Shown in pieces: positions 1-8,410 of a stretch of 64,000 bases of DNA. Position numbers and translations under genes: made by a program. Below the pieces are notes generated by a model, which had not been told where the DNA came from, made no database searches, and worked only from the letters and a program-made list of their open reading frames with translations. Each line of letters begins with the position of its first letter. Within the stretch, counting starts at the first letter, position 1. The stretch spans positions 62,001 through 126,000 of the forward strand of contig CAKUGF010000001.1 of assembly GCA_934654585.1 (NCBI GenBank). Direction: 5' to 3'. The stretch comes from an uncultured Collinsella sp. (GTDB lineage: Bacteria > Actinomycetota > Coriobacteriia > Coriobacteriales > Coriobacteriaceae).

Positions 1-144
1 CCTCCTAGCACTATCACCGGAGGCTTCATGCCCTCGACAGGCGATATGGCAATGTACGCCGCGGCCGCCGCAGCGGTCGCCGGAGCCGCACTCCTCGTGG
101 TCGCGCTCCTGATCAAACGGGGAGGCGGCAACCATAGCGAGTAG
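1..144 (+). CDS. C-terminal end of a sortase-anchored surface protein (partial)
   Basis: Frame 1 is open from the window edge to TAG at 142-144 and encodes the last 47 residues of a protein whose start lies upstream. The tail shows a sortase sorting signal: MPSTG (a variant of LPxTG), then about 20 hydrophobic Ala/Leu/Val residues, then a short basic end (KRGGGNHSE). Sortase would cleave between Thr and Gly and attach the protein to a pilus or peptidoglycan. The backbone pilin gene starts 108 bases downstream and a class C sortase follows at 3684, so this is probably the tip or minor pilin of the same pilus locus. The rest of the protein is not visible, so the pilin role is inference. Confidence 0.75.
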   Translation, partial: PPSTITGGFMPSTGDMAMYAAAAAAVAGAALLVVALLIKRGGGNHSE

Positions 145-252
145 CCAATGGCCCCACAGAGAGCGGGGCGAGACATAACCAAGCAGATGCTTAGACACAG
201 ACAGATGGTTTTAGATCAAATGGACTTCAAGCAGAAGGCAGAGGAAAAGAAG

Positions 253-2079
253 ATGAGTATGAGCAAGAACATCGCACGCCTGGCAGTGACGGCAGGCCTC
301 ACTGCGGCGCTGAGCTTTGGTGGAGTCATGGCCCCTGTGACGGTGGCGTTTGCTGCTGAGGACGGCTCGATTGTGACGTTCAAGGACGATACGTATTCTT
401 CGACTACGACTTACAAGGGCATCCAGATCTTTACGGCTGACGTGGACGGCACTACTGTCAAGAATATTCGGTGGGCAGGTGCTAATGATGCGCAGAAAGA
501 GGCCATTCAGAAAGCCGTCGTAAAAGCAATTAACGACTGGAGTGTGGCTAATCGTAAGGGTACTTATACCAACGAGAATGCTCAGGATGCTGCCGACTGG
601 TTGAGCAAGAATCACGGTGTGACTGTAAACAATGAGCAAGTGGCAAATAACAACGTCCTGAGCATGATCGCCGCTAATCTGGATGGCAGTGGTTTCGATT
701 GGAGGACGACGAACGCGGAAACCCCGGAGCTCAAGGGGCTCGATGCCGGCTACTGGTTGTTCCTCACTAACGCGGTGGATGACACGGCTACCGATAACTC
801 GACCGATGCTTTCTCGGCGCCCGTGTACGCCGTTATTGATGGTACGAATAAGACGGTGACAATTACCCCCAAGAAGAGTGTCCCCACTGTCAAGAAGAAG
901 ATTCTTGATGATAGCAAGGCGAAGGATGACCTCAAGACCGTACCTGAGGGTGATTGGAAAGACGTTGCCGATTCTCAGATTGGCCAGGTGGTGAACTACA
1001 AGCTCACCGGTACCGTTGCGAGCAACTACGCCACCTTCGATACGTATGCATACAAGTTCACCGATAAGCTTTCGACGGGTCTGGATTATGTTGCCGATTC
1101 TGCAAAGGTATTTGCTTTGAAGGGCGACACCTATACTGAAATTAGCAGTGAGAACTATACGGTTATCCCTGCCGACAGTTCTAATGAAAACACCCTGACG
1201 GTGAAGTTTGAGGTCGGCGACGGCGACAAGGGCCTCAAGGACGTCCAGGGCATTGATGCTAACACCCAGATTGTCGTCTTCTACAAGGCCAAGCTTAACA
1301 AGAGCGCTGTTATCGGCAACAACACTGCAGAGAACACCGCGGGTGGCAACCCCAACACCGTTAAGCTTGAGTACTCTAACAACCCGTATGGCAATGGCAC
1401 GGGCGAGACGATTCCGGACACCGTCGCCGACTTTGCGTTCAAGCTCAACCTCAACAAGGTCGACCAGGGCACCGAGAAGGGCCTTGGGGGCGCTGTATTC
1501 ACCATCCAGTCCAATGATACAAACACGATGGGTCAGTACGTTGCCTCGAAGGACGATGCGACTGAGAACATTGTTGCTGGTCAGCTTGTGACCGTCGAGG
1601 GAAACAGCCTTCCCGAGTACGTGAAGTTCACGTCTAGCGAGGTTAGCGGTAAAGAAGGAACGATTGAGGTTAAGGGCCTCGATGCCGGATGCTACAAGGT
1701 CACCGAGATCCAGACTCCCGGCGACAGCTATACTGCTGCCCAGCCCTTCACTTTCACCATCACTCCGACGTACAACAGCAACGGTACGAAGATTGAATCG
1801 CTTAAGGCCGAGTTTGGGCAAACTCGTTCGGACATCGCCTTTGGTGAGCTTAATAACACTCCCGGCGACAATGAACTGACCGGTAAGAACAACACCGGCA
1901 CCAACCCCACTACCGGCGAAGTCACCATCAACGTTGGCAACACCAAGTCCGTCGGCCTCCCGCTGACCGGTCTTAACGGTGTGACCTTCACTTGGATCGC
2001 TGGTGGCGCGGTGCTGTGCATCGGCGTGGCGCACCTCATCCGCAGCCGTAAGCAGGCTGAGGAGTCCGAGCAGGAGTAA
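253..2079 (+). CDS. LPxTG-anchored major (backbone) pilin, SpaH/EbpB type
   Basis: Structural subunit of a sortase-assembled pilus, 608 residues from the chosen start. The open frame reaches back to 148, but ATG 253 follows a GAGG-type ribosome site and gives a normal signal peptide (basic MSMSKNIAR, hydrophobic stretch, Ala-rich cleavage region near FAAED). The pilin-motif region is seen as TITPKKSVPTVKKK, whose lysine would carry the intermolecular isopeptide bond. An isopeptide-forming D2-type fimbrial domain follows (NYKLTGTV, FTDKLSTGLDYV). An E-box-like YKVTEIQTPG lies near the C-terminal domain, then LPLTG, a membrane segment and a basic tail. Codons end in A or T more often than in neighbouring genes, which may mean faster evolution or transfer. 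The partner sortase is at 3684. Confidence 0.88.
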   Translation: MSMSKNIARLAVTAGLTAALSFGGVMAPVTVAFAAEDGSIVTFKDDTYSSTTTYKGIQIFTADVDGTTVKNIRWAGANDAQKEAIQKAVVKAINDWSVANRKGTYTNENAQDAADWLSKNHGVTVNNEQVANNNVLSMIAANLDGSGFDWRTTNAETPELKGLDAGYWLFLTNAVDDTATDNSTDAFSAPVYAVIDGTNKTVTITPKKSVPTVKKKILDDSKAKDDLKTVPEGDWKDVADSQIGQVVNYKLTGTVASNYATFDTYAYKFTDKLSTGLDYVADSAKVFALKGDTYTEISSENYTVIPADSSNENTLTVKFEVGDGDKGLKDVQGIDANTQIVVFYKAKLNKSAVIGNNTAENTAGGNPNTVKLEYSNNPYGNGTGETIPDTVADFAFKLNLNKVDQGTEKGLGGAVFTIQSNDTNTMGQYVASKDDATENIVAGQLVTVEGNSLPEYVKFTSSEVSGKEGTIEVKGLDAGCYKVTEIQTPGDSYTAAQPFTFTITPTYNSNGTKIESLKAEFGQTRSDIAFGELNNTPGDNELTGKNNTGTNPTTGEVTINVGNTKSVGLPLTGLNGVTFTWIAGGAVLCIGVAHLIRSRKQAEESEQE

Positions 2080-2179
2080 CGCTCACTCACCCATCCCTTT
2101 GGCAGGTGGGATGTGATGGCCATGAGACTTGCGGACACTTTTCTCGTCCATCGACGTTCTTGCTTTGCCATTCTCTTTT

Positions 2180-2218
2180 CGGGGCAGACTCCGCGCTGGA
2201 GTTTGCCCCGTTTTTTTT
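2180..2218 (+). terminator. Intrinsic terminator after the pilin gene
   Basis: A 13-bp stem (2180-2192 with 2198-2210, one G-T pair) encloses a 5-base loop and is followed by eight T residues. It ends the pilin transcript, so the sortase further downstream probably has its own promoter. Confidence 0.9.
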
Positions 2219-2363
2219 GGACAACACAGGCAGCCTCCACCGTCCGATGCGGACTCATCCGTCATCGCGTTTTTTGACTCGTATGAGGTTCGGTTTAAGG
2301 TCCGTAGGCGCACGCGCGGTGCGGACGGTGGAAGGCATTTGCGCCGCAACAAGCGCAAATAAG

Positions 2364-2391
2364 AATGCCCGGGGGTCGGATCCCGGGCATT
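2364..2391. repeat. Perfect 10-bp hairpin without a T tract
   Basis: Arms at 2364-2373 and 2382-2391 are perfectly complementary around an 8-base loop. No T run follows, so it is not a clear terminator. It lies in the intergenic space between the pilin and AbiEi-like genes. Confidence 0.6.
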
Positions 2392-2467
2392 TAACAAAAG
2401 CTGAAAACTAGGCCGCCCGCGCTCACGTTCATTTACGCGGGATGCGTCGTTTCCTGTAGCTATTGTA

Positions 2468-2493
2468 TCCCGAATCGCTCCGCCGATTCGGGA
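2468..2493. repeat. Perfect 10-bp hairpin upstream of the AbiEi-like gene
   Basis: Arms 2468-2477 and 2484-2493 pair perfectly around a 6-base loop; CATTTTG follows. It is either a weak terminator or another member of the many palindromes in this genome. Confidence 0.6.
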
Positions 2494-2556
2494 CATTTTG
2501 AAAACTCAAATACGGGCCCATACCTGATAGAAATCACATCATTTCCGAAAATTATG

Positions 2557-2562
2557 TATAAT
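2557..2562 (+). promoter_or_regulatory. Likely -10 box of the AbiEi-like gene
   Basis: TATAAT lies 31 bases before ATG 2593 in a locally A/T-rich stretch. The best -35 candidate (TCACAT, 2534-2539) is poor, so only the -10 box is convincing. Confidence 0.45.
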
Positions 2563-2592
2563 TCCAATATCAACTGGAACTAAGCGAAAAAG

Positions 2593-3561
2593 ATGGAAAT
2601 GAACGAAGCGCTTACCTACTTACAAGAAGCATTGGGCCTCTCCGCCAAGGCTAAAACTTGGCCTGGATCCGCACACTTGCCGCTGTATCTGCGGTCGATT
2701 GAGGTCCGCGCCGTTGACGCAAATGGTTTTTCTTTTTTGCTTGCAAGTTTGCCTACTGGCGTCGGGCTTCCCGAGGCCAAAAGGGTCTATAGCCAGCTAA
2801 CCTTGCGTTCGGAGGCTCCTGTTGTCATTTCGTTCCCTGATGCCGATGCACGCCAGCGCAAGGCATTGGTCGCGCAAGGGATTCCCTTTGTTTGCCCCGG
2901 TAGACAGGCTTTTCTTTCATTTATGGGCGCTGCTTATACGGAGAGAGGCGGTGCCCGGTTTCATAATCGCGCGACCAAGATGTCACCCAACGCGCAGGCT
3001 GCCGCAATCTGGGGAGCAGGTCAGGAGTCATATCATCCCGATGACCTTTGTCGTGCGCTCGGGATTTCGGCAAGCCGTGCGAGCGAGGCCATAACCGAGC
3101 TTGTAGACAGGGGGCTCGCAAGGCGCGAGCGGCGCGAACGGCGTGTCATTGTGTTACCCGTGGCCGTGGATCTTCTGCTCAGTGAGCACATGGCAGAGCT
3201 TTCCTCGCCTGTCTCGAAGGCCATTTTTGCAAGGAAGACACCACGGATCGACTGTCTCGCTGACGCTGGGGAGACGGCGCTCGCTACGCGTTCGATGCTC
3301 GCTGCGCCGGGCATGGAGCAAAAGGCCGTCTTAAGAAGTACATGGCGTGAGCTGCGTGACCTTGAAGTCGCAGACGGGGAGCTGCCGGATAACGAAACGG
3401 CGATGATCCAGGTGTGGCGCTATGCGCCCGTGTTTGCCGACTCCTCCCGTATCGACGACGTTTCACTTGCGCTATCTTTGGCGGCAATCGACGATGAGCG
3501 AATCCAGCTCGAAGTCGATCGCATGTTTGGAAAGGAATATCCATGGCAGGAAGCGCTGTAG
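2593..3561 (+). CDS. AbiEi-like winged-helix protein (type IV TA antitoxin type), orphan
   Basis: A 322-residue soluble protein. A winged-helix/MarR-like DNA-binding segment sits near residues 140-185 (DDLCRALGISASRASEAI, then a basic wing GLARRERRERRV), between an N-terminal alpha/beta domain and a C-terminal helical domain. This layout resembles the AbiEi-type antitoxins that bind DNA and regulate a nucleotidyltransferase toxin encoded just downstream; the assignment is from memory of the family and not from a search. The expected overlapping partner begins at ATG 3543 but stops after 14 codons, so this gene is probably an orphan. It separates the pilin gene from its sortase, an unusual place for such a gene. 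Confidence 0.55.
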   Translation: MEMNEALTYLQEALGLSAKAKTWPGSAHLPLYLRSIEVRAVDANGFSFLLASLPTGVGLPEAKRVYSQLTLRSEAPVVISFPDADARQRKALVAQGIPFVCPGRQAFLSFMGAAYTERGGARFHNRATKMSPNAQAAAIWGAGQESYHPDDLCRALGISASRASEAITELVDRGLARRERRERRVIVLPVAVDLLLSEHMAELSSPVSKAIFARKTPRIDCLADAGETALATRSMLAAPGMEQKAVLRSTWRELRDLEVADGELPDNETAMIQVWRYAPVFADSSRIDDVSLALSLAAIDDERIQLEVDRMFGKEYPWQEAL

Positions 3562-3587
3562 AAGGTCTCCAAGAATTTCGACCGTAG
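3543..3587 (+). pseudogene. Truncated start of an AbiEii-type nucleotidyltransferase gene
   Basis: ATG 3543 overlaps the end of the AbiEi-like gene in the typical coupled arrangement and encodes MAGSAVEGLQEFRP before TAG. The GL-x-x-FR pattern resembles the N-terminus of AbiEii-type toxins as I remember them. Nothing recognisable follows in any frame up to the sortase gene, so the toxin body appears deleted. The fragment is very short, so chance resemblance is possible. Confidence 0.35.
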
Positions 3588-3683
3588 GCGGTGCTTCGGT
3601 CCTGGCTGCGTTGTCCGGGGTAGGGGCTCGCCAATCGGCTATTATTTGTTTAGACAACCTGAGCTGTAGAGGAGTGATCGGCG

Positions 3684-4622
3684 ATGGTGCAGGGCGCCAA
3701 ACACATGAAGAGCGATAACGCTGCGGATAACGGCGGCTCGAGCCCCCAGCTCAAACCTCAACCAAAGCCCAAGCGTCGTCGCAAACGACTGCCGCGTTGG
3801 GCCGACCGGCTCATCACTATCGTCATCATCCTTATTGGCGTGGGCCTTATGACCTGGCCATGGATCTTGGACCGGCTCGAGGCCTCGGGCGTGTTCAACC
3901 AGATCAGCACCGTGTCCAGCACCGTGGACGCGCTTTCCGAAGAGGAGCGCGAGCGCATCCTGTTGCAGGCTCGCTCCTTTAACGAGCAGCTTGCCGGCGA
4001 GGCCACCGAGCTTCCCGCCGACCAGATCGAGCCCTACGATCAGCAGCTTATCTTTGACCGCGACCCTATGATGAGCTGGGTCGAGATCCCCTCCATCGAC
4101 GTGAGCATGCCTATCTACCACGGTACGAGCGAGGAAGTCCTTATGGCGGGCGTCGGCCACCTGGAGGGCACGAGCCTGCCGGTGGGCGGCACCTCGACGC
4201 ATTGCGTGCTCACTGCGCACTCGGGCATGCGCAACCTGAGCATGTTCGACGATATCCACTCGCTGGAGCCCGGCGACCTGGTGCTGCTGCACACCATGAA
4301 CAAGACGCTTGCCTACAAGATGGTGGACTCCGAGGTCGTGCTGCCCGAGGAGATGGAGTCGCTGACTATCGAGCCCGGTGCCGACAAGGTGACGCTCGTC
4401 ACCTGCACACCCTACGGCGTAAACGACCATCGCCTGCTGGTGCATTGCGTGCGCACCAAGTACAACAAGAAAGACGTCGACAAGCAAAAGTCGCTGGCCG
4501 GCCGCCACTGGGGCAAGCGCGAGTTCGCCGTGCTCATCGTGGTCGTGGCCATCCTGCTGTTGCTGCTGGACATCGTGGTCCACGCGATCCGTAAACGCCG
4601 CAAGGCCAAGGCCTCGGCATAG
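3684..4622 (+). CDS. Class C (pilin-polymerising) sortase
   Basis: Membrane transpeptidase, 312 residues, that joins pilin subunits through lysine side chains. A basic N-terminus is followed by a transmembrane segment (residues about 42-60), an extracytoplasmic sortase fold, a second transmembrane segment near 275-297 and a basic tail; the C-terminal anchor is typical of class C. Catalytic residues are His179 (LTAHSGM), Cys241 (TLVTCTPYG) and Arg250 (NDHRLLV). The strand IYHGTSEEVL and the segment GHLEGTSLPVGG are characteristic. A canonical DPF/DPW lid is not obvious. AGAGGAG lies at a suitable distance before ATG 3684. The presumed substrate is the pilin at 253. Confidence 0.92.
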   Translation: MVQGAKHMKSDNAADNGGSSPQLKPQPKPKRRRKRLPRWADRLITIVIILIGVGLMTWPWILDRLEASGVFNQISTVSSTVDALSEEERERILLQARSFNEQLAGEATELPADQIEPYDQQLIFDRDPMMSWVEIPSIDVSMPIYHGTSEEVLMAGVGHLEGTSLPVGGTSTHCVLTAHSGMRNLSMFDDIHSLEPGDLVLLHTMNKTLAYKMVDSEVVLPEEMESLTIEPGADKVTLVTCTPYGVNDHRLLVHCVRTKYNKKDVDKQKSLAGRHWGKREFAVLIVVVAILLLLLDIVVHAIRKRRKAKASA

Positions 4623-4634
4623 CCGTCGTTCAGA

Positions 4635-4669
4635 ACCACCACAATGGGGACAGGCACCTTTGTGGTGGT
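4635..4669. repeat. GGGACAG-core palindrome, copy 1
   Basis: Arms 4635-4644 and 4660-4669 (ACCACCACAA and its complement) flank GGGGACAGGCACC. It begins 13 bases after the sortase stop codon. The same unit in opposite orientation occurs at 40546-40582, and related cores occur after other genes in this window. Confidence 0.75.
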
Positions 4670-4679
4670 CGGGCTTCCA

Positions 4680-4742
4680 AACCGTCCCAACATTCGACGA
4701 AAATCGCGATTTTGCCGAAAAACGTCGAATGTTGGGACGGTT
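4680..4742. repeat. Long hairpin with perfect 20-bp arms
   Basis: Arms 4680-4699 and 4723-4742 are perfectly complementary; one more partial set of pairs extends outward. The 23-base loop itself contains a self-complementary 14-mer (AAAATCGCGATTTT). No coding frame uses it. It follows copy 1 of the GGGACAG family by 10 bases. Confidence 0.8.
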
Positions 4743-4905
4743 TTGGTTGTGGGCGGGATGGTTTTCGCCGCAGGTCCGCCGGGTCGCGCCCTGCCAACCC
4801 GCCGTCCTCGTTACGTTTTCGCTGCATTTGGGTAAAGCGCCTGCTCCAAGCCGGCGTTGCCCTGTATACTAGAGCGGTTTAACTGTTATGCGGAAGGGAG
4901 CGCCT

Positions 4906-5217
4906 ATGGCACTCAGCGAGAAAGACGTGCGCGGCATCGCCGAGTACGCAAAGATCGCACTGACCGATGACGAGCTCGCCCAGATGACGTCCTACATGAA
5001 CGACGCCGTCCAGATGCTCGAGCCCGTCTTGCAATATGACTTGCCCGACGTGGAGCCCACGTTCCATCCCATCGGAAGCCTGTCCAACGTGATGGGCGAC
5101 GACCTGCGCGAGCCCGAGCGCGACCTGCCGCTCGACGTTGCGCTGGAAAACGCAGGCAGCGCGCGTGACCGCTACTTCCGCGTGCCGTCCATTTTGGGAG
5201 AGGGGGAGAGCGAGTAA
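4906..5217 (+). CDS. gatC: Asp/Glu-tRNA(Asn/Gln) amidotransferase subunit C
   Basis: Small subunit (103 residues) that stabilises the GatA-GatB interface in the enzyme amidating misacylated Glu-tRNA(Gln) and/or Asp-tRNA(Asn). The start is ATG 4906 (MALSEKDVRGIAEYAKIAL), preceded by GGAAGGGAG; the open frame extends to 4888 without a ribosome site. The family-typical helix and the C-terminal DYFRVPxIL-type ending (RDRYFRVPSILGE) are present. The stop codon TAA overlaps the gatA start by one base, so the three genes form one operon. A TATACT box at 4865-4870 may be its -10 element. Confidence 0.93.
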   Translation: MALSEKDVRGIAEYAKIALTDDELAQMTSYMNDAVQMLEPVLQYDLPDVEPTFHPIGSLSNVMGDDLREPERDLPLDVALENAGSARDRYFRVPSILGEGESE

Positions 5218-6731
5218 TGGCGCAGAGCTTCGATTCCCTTACCGCCGCCCAGATCGCCGCGGGCGTTTCCGCCGGCGACTTTACCGCTACCGAGGTGGCC
5301 CAGGCCTCCCTTGCCGCCATCGAGGCGCGCGAGGGCGGGGTCCAGGCATTCCTGCAGGTGTCGCCCGAGCTCGCGTTCGAGGCCGCCGCGCGCGTGGATG
5401 CCGACCGTGCCGCCGGAAAGCCGCTGCCCCCGCTCGCGGGCGTGCCGCTGGCCATCAAGGACAACATGAACCTCGTGGGTACGCGCACCACCTGCGCCTC
5501 CCGCATGCTCGAGAACTACCAGAGCGTCTACACCGCCACCTGCGTCCAGCGCATGCTCGACGCCGGCTGCCTGCCCATGGGCAAAGCCAACATGGACGAG
5601 TTCGCCTTTGGTAGCTCTACCGAGAGTTCGGCTTTCCACCGTACCAACAACCCTTGGGATACCGAGCGCGTGCCCGGCGGCTCCTCGGGCGGCTCCGCTG
5701 CCGCCGTTGCCGCGGGCGAGGTCGCGCTCTCGCTGGGCTCGGACACCGGCGGCTCCATCCGCCAGCCGGCGGCGCTCTGCGGCGTGGTGGGCCTTAAGCC
5801 CACGTATGGCGCCGTGAGCCGCTACGGCGTGGTGGCCTTTGGTTCTTCACTCGACCAGGTTGGCCCCTTTGGTCGCACGGTCGAGGACGTCGCGCTGGCC
5901 ATGAACGCGCTTACCGGCGCGGGCCACGATCCGTACGACTGCACCAGCCAGGATTGCGCCGTCGACTTTACCGAGCATCTCAACGACAGCATCGAGGGCA
6001 AGCGCGTGGGCATTATCCCCGCGTTTATGGAGGCCGAGGGCCTGACGCCCGAGGTCAAGGCCGCTGTTCAGCGCGCCGCCCAGGAGCTGCAGAACCAGGG
6101 CGCCGAGCTGGTCGAGGTCGACCTGCCGCACCTGGACGCCGCCATCGCCGCCTACTACGTCATCGGCCCGGCCGAGGCGTTCTCCAACCTGGCCCGCTTC
6201 GACGGCATTCGCTATGGTTACCAGGAGAAAGGCTGCGCCAACCTGTCCGACCAGAGCTCGCTCTCGCGCGCCCACGGCTTTGGTGCTGAGGCCAAGCGCC
6301 GTCAGATGCTCGGCGCCTACCTGCTGAGCTCGGGCGTATACGACAAGTACTACTACGCCGCGCAGAAGGCCCGCACGCTTATCACGCAGGACTACGACGC
6401 CGCGTATGCCAAGGTGGACACCATCCTGATGCCCGCCTCGCCGCGCACGGCCTTTAAGTTTGGCGAGATCAGCGACCCCACGCAGATGTACCTGTCCGAC
6501 CTGTACACCATTTCGCTCAACATTTGCGGCAACGGCGGCATTTCGGTGCCGCTGGGCCTGGGCGAGGACAGCAAGCTGCCCGTTTCTGCCCAGCTGGTGG
6601 GACCTGCGTTTAAGGACCGTCAGCTGCTCACGTTTGCCCGCGCTCTGGAGCGCGGCTTTGCCGATGCCGCCACGGGTGCGCCCGCGCTTTCCGTCGCGCC
6701 CGATTTTGCCGGGAAGGGAGGCGAGCTGTAA
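5217..6731 (+). CDS. gatA: Asp/Glu-tRNA amidotransferase subunit A (amidase)
   Basis: The 504-residue glutaminase/amidase subunit that releases ammonia from glutamine for GatB. The amidase-signature triad is visible: Lys81 (AIKDN), cis-Ser156 within GGSSGGSA, and nucleophile Ser180 (TGGSIRQP). The length is normal for GatA. Its start overlaps the gatC stop and its own stop overlaps the gatB start, implying translational coupling. With GatBC it gives the cell Gln-tRNA(Gln) and/or Asn-tRNA(Asn) by the indirect route. Confidence 0.96.
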   Translation: MAQSFDSLTAAQIAAGVSAGDFTATEVAQASLAAIEAREGGVQAFLQVSPELAFEAAARVDADRAAGKPLPPLAGVPLAIKDNMNLVGTRTTCASRMLENYQSVYTATCVQRMLDAGCLPMGKANMDEFAFGSSTESSAFHRTNNPWDTERVPGGSSGGSAAAVAAGEVALSLGSDTGGSIRQPAALCGVVGLKPTYGAVSRYGVVAFGSSLDQVGPFGRTVEDVALAMNALTGAGHDPYDCTSQDCAVDFTEHLNDSIEGKRVGIIPAFMEAEGLTPEVKAAVQRAAQELQNQGAELVEVDLPHLDAAIAAYYVIGPAEAFSNLARFDGIRYGYQEKGCANLSDQSSLSRAHGFGAEAKRRQMLGAYLLSSGVYDKYYYAAQKARTLITQDYDAAYAKVDTILMPASPRTAFKFGEISDPTQMYLSDLYTISLNICGNGGISVPLGLGEDSKLPVSAQLVGPAFKDRQLLTFARALERGFADAATGAPALSVAPDFAGKGGEL

Positions 6732-8407
6732 TGAAGGAGCTTTCCGAGGTCCTGCAGGATTGGGAGGCCGTGATCGGCTTGGAGATCCACACCGAGCTCA
6801 CCGCACTCGACACCAAGATGTTCTGCAACTGCAAGCTCAGCCACGATGACGAGCCCAACGCCAACGTGTGCCCGGTGTGCCTGGGCCTGCCCGGCGCCCT
6901 GCCGGTGCCCAACAAGCGCGCCATCGAGAGCATCGTCAAGGCCGGTCTCGCCACCAACTGCGAGATTCAGCGCCACTCGATGTTCTACCGCAAGCACTAC
7001 TTCTATCCCGACATGGCCAAGAACTTCCAGACCACGCAGGGTCCGGTCGCCTTTGCCATGTACGGCCATCTGGACCTGGACGTGACCGGTCGCGGTGCTG
7101 CCGAGCGCCCCGACTGCGCGTTTGGCGAGGCCGAGGCCCAGAGCCTGGCGAGCGCCTCGGCCAACGCTGAGGGTCTGTCCACGTCCATGTCGTCGACCAT
7201 GCGCGAGGGCAACCAGCGCGCCGGTCACCTGGCCAGCTACGACGCGTCCAACCTGCAGATGCCCGAGCGCCGCGAGGACGGTTCCTACACGGTGCCCATC
7301 CGCATCCTGCGCATCCATATGGAGGAGGACGCCGCCAAGATGGTGCACGTGGGCGGTGCCGAGGGCCGCATTACCGCCGCGGCCGAGTCGCTCGTCGACT
7401 ACAACCGCTGCGGCACGCCGCTGATCGAGCTCGTCACCGAGCCCGACCTGCGCACGCCCGAGGAGGCCCGCCTGTTTATGGAGAAGCTCCGTCGCATCTT
7501 TGTGACGCTGGGCATTTCCGACTGCTCCATGGAGAAGGGCTCCATGCGCTGCGACGGCAACGTGTCGCTGCGCCGCCGCGGCGAGACCAAGCTGGGCACC
7601 AAGACCGAGCTCAAGAACCTCAACTCGTTTAAGAGCCTGCACGACGGCCTTGCCTACGAGATTTGCCGCCAGGCCGAGGTGCTCGAGGAGGGCGGCATCA
7701 TCTATCAGGAGACCCGCCACTGGGAGCCCAGCCGCAAGCGTACCGTGGTCATGCGCGTGAAGGAGACGGCCGACGACTATCGTCTGTTCCCCGATCCCGA
7801 CCTGGCGCCGTTCGATCTGGACGACGAGTTTATCGACCGCTGCCGTGGCGAGATCCCCGAGCTGCCCGATGCCAAGCGCGCCCGCTTTGAGGCCGACTTT
7901 GGTATTAAGACGGCAGACGCCGAGCAGATTGCCGGCGACCCCGAGTTCGCCGAGTTCTTTGAGGCCGCCGCTGCCGGTATGGCCGGCAAGGAGGCCCAGA
8001 CGGTCGCGAACCTGCTGGTCAACGAGATGATCGCCTATCTTAAGGGCGCGGGCGTGTCGCTTGCCGAGTCCGGCATTGCACCGGCTCAGGTGGCCGCACT
8101 TGCCAAGCTGCTAGCGACCGATACCATCAGCTCCAACCAGGCGCACGAGGTCTTTGGGGCCATGGCCCAGACCGGCGACGACCCCAACAAGATCGTCGAC
8201 GAGCGCGGTATGCGCCAGGTGAGCGATGCCGGCGCGCTGCAGCCGATCGTGGACGAGGTGCTGGCAAACTGTGCCGAGCAGGCGCAGCAGTACCGCGACG
8301 GCAATCAGAAGGTCATCGGCTTTTTGGTTGGCCAGTGCATGAAGGCGAGCCGCGGCAAGGGCAACCCGAAGCTCTTCAACGAGTTGCTGAGAACGTCGCT
8401 CTCGTAA
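6731..8407 (+). CDS. gatB: Asp/Glu-tRNA amidotransferase subunit B (kinase/tRNA binding)
   Basis: A 558-residue subunit that phosphorylates the misacylated tRNA and transfers ammonia to it. It opens with the conserved VIGLEIHTEL; a Cys pair (MFCNCKL) and CPVCLGLPGALP form the metal site. The C-terminal YqeY-like tail domain reads LVGQCMKASRGKGNP. The start ATG shares its A with the gatA stop. Length and order are standard. The transcript continues into the structured element at 8411-8546 and ends at the terminator at 8594. Confidence 0.96.
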   Translation: MKELSEVLQDWEAVIGLEIHTELTALDTKMFCNCKLSHDDEPNANVCPVCLGLPGALPVPNKRAIESIVKAGLATNCEIQRHSMFYRKHYFYPDMAKNFQTTQGPVAFAMYGHLDLDVTGRGAAERPDCAFGEAEAQSLASASANAEGLSTSMSSTMREGNQRAGHLASYDASNLQMPERREDGSYTVPIRILRIHMEEDAAKMVHVGGAEGRITAAAESLVDYNRCGTPLIELVTEPDLRTPEEARLFMEKLRRIFVTLGISDCSMEKGSMRCDGNVSLRRRGETKLGTKTELKNLNSFKSLHDGLAYEICRQAEVLEEGGIIYQETRHWEPSRKRTVVMRVKETADDYRLFPDPDLAPFDLDDEFIDRCRGEIPELPDAKRARFEADFGIKTADAEQIAGDPEFAEFFEAAAAGMAGKEAQTVANLLVNEMIAYLKGAGVSLAESGIAPAQVAALAKLLATDTISSNQAHEVFGAMAQTGDDPNKIVDERGMRQVSDAGALQPIVDEVLANCAEQAQQYRDGNQKVIGFLVGQCMKASRGKGNPKLFNELLRTSLS

Positions 8408-8410
8408 GCG

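Noticed and set aside
211..2034. 607-residue open frame on the minus strand opposite the pilin gene
   Set aside because: It is a shadow of the pilin coding frame, with no ribosome site and no domain; the plus-strand product has clear pilin features.
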